The notes beneath the pieces were generated by a model. That model was given only the letters and a program-made list of their open reading frames with translations, ran no database searches and was not told where the DNA came from. Made by a program: the position numbers and the translations under genes. Below are positions 12,476 to 12,653 of a stretch of 12,653 nt of DNA, piece after piece (the stretch's first letter is position 1; each line of letters starts with the position of its first letter). The stretch is from positions 1 through 12,653 of the forward strand of contig CAYJPK010000062.1 of assembly GCA_964372035.1 (NCBI GenBank). The letters run 5' to 3'. Origin of the DNA: CAYJPK01 sp964372035 (GTDB taxonomy: Bacteria > Desulfobacterota > Desulfovibrionia > Desulfovibrionales > Desulfovibrionaceae).

Positions 12476-12653
12476 ATGCTAAAAAAACTATGAATCATGC
12501 TTTTCTGTAAACTCTGTTCCCACATCTACTTTATGCTTTATGTTTGATATTATACTATAAACAATATAGCATAAGGCAAATACGTTAAATTCATTTTAAT
12601 CATTTTTTATAGTAATTTCAGATGAGATTACTATCATTGACTGCGCTAGCAGG
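12476..12653. other. Gene-free right edge
   Basis: No convincing gene is present. An imperfect dyad at 12531-12574 has outer arms TTATGC/GCATAA and inner arms TGTTT/AAACA. It contains a minus-strand TATAAT (12554-12549), a possible -10 for leftward transcription, though the best -35 (TTGCCT, minus strand 12579-12574) sits at 19 bases, which is longer than ideal. The second copy of the 37-base repeat follows, and the last 13 bases form a short CTGC/GCAG hairpin (12641-12652). Confidence 0.6.
12608..12644 (+). repeat. 37-base repeat, copy B
   Basis: This copy has the same orientation and sequence as 64-100 apart from one base (G12626 for A82). The stem ATAGTAATTT (12609-12618) pairs with AGATTACTAT (12625-12634), including one wobble pair, around the same loop CAGATG and with the same tail CATTGACTGC. 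It ends 9 bases from the window edge. The sequence after the tail differs from copy A but again offers a small hairpin. Confidence 0.8.

Noticed and set aside
12460..12525. 21-residue minus-strand ORF beginning MWEQSLQK
   Set aside because: It ends inside the terminator loop, lacks a clear ribosome-binding site and is too short to support without conservation.
64..12644. The end repeats as terminal inverted repeats of a transposon carrying the whole window
   Set aside because: The copies are in direct, not inverted, orientation, no transposase or integrase is present, and the cargo is ordinary housekeeping and transport genes.

Overview
The window is an AT-rich bacterial segment, by eye in the mid-30s % G+C, and looks like a scaffold from a low-GC member of the Desulfovibrionaceae. 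The pointers are family-level. There is an 1188-residue fused FAD-linked oxidase / Fe-S protein of the Desulfovibrio type, a UbiE/MenG quinone methyltransferase, a TRAP transporter operon, and a GGGAAACTTTT/AAAAGTTTCCC hairpin of a kind I recall being scattered in Desulfovibrio genomes. I could not run a search, so the placement is an inference. A block of exactly 100 N (4911-5010) is an assembly gap, and both ends of the window carry the same 37-base repeat, so this may be a whole scaffold bounded by repeats.

Layout. 1-216 is a gene-free, hairpin-rich stretch holding the first copy of the 37-base repeat. 217-1122 (-) is a tRNA 2-thiolation enzyme of the TtuA/Ncs6 PP-loop family. It is divergently transcribed from 1287-4853 (+), the large FAD/Fe-S 2-hydroxyacid dehydrogenase, and both genes have clear sigma70-type promoters in the 164-base gap between them. 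4854-5397 has no gene. It holds a 119-base repeat in at least two copies spaced 209 bases apart, with the N block inside the first copy, and then a 30-base perfect palindrome. 5398-8130 (-) is a membrane-anchored sulfatase/phosphotransferase-superfamily protein of 910 residues with a TPR-like middle and two C-terminal repeats of a kind found in surface-polysaccharide enzymes. It follows a YbgC-type thioesterase (8179-8598, -) in the same orientation. 8730-9443 (+) is the quinone methyltransferase. 9591-12418 (+) is a three-gene TRAP operon in the order dctQ-dctM-dctP, closed by a strong terminator (12447-12475). 12476-12653 has no convincing gene and ends in the second 37-base repeat.

How the genes fit together. 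Several products belong to an anaerobic respiratory lifestyle. The TRAP system would import an organic acid using an ion gradient, the FAD/Fe-S enzyme would oxidise a 2-hydroxyacid and pass electrons to the membrane, and the methyltransferase would finish menaquinone. That link is plausible but not shown by the sequence. The most informative regulatory region lies upstream of dctQ: a perfect TGTGA-N6-TCACA site at class II spacing from one candidate -10 box, downstream of a second candidate promoter, and next to another palindrome that covers the -10.

I found no CRISPR array, transposase, tRNA/rRNA, toxin-antitoxin or defence gene. The genes are mostly ordinary housekeeping and transport functions. 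The points worth a second look are the collapsed repeat array, the end repeats, the TRAP control region and the architecture of the 910-residue envelope protein.
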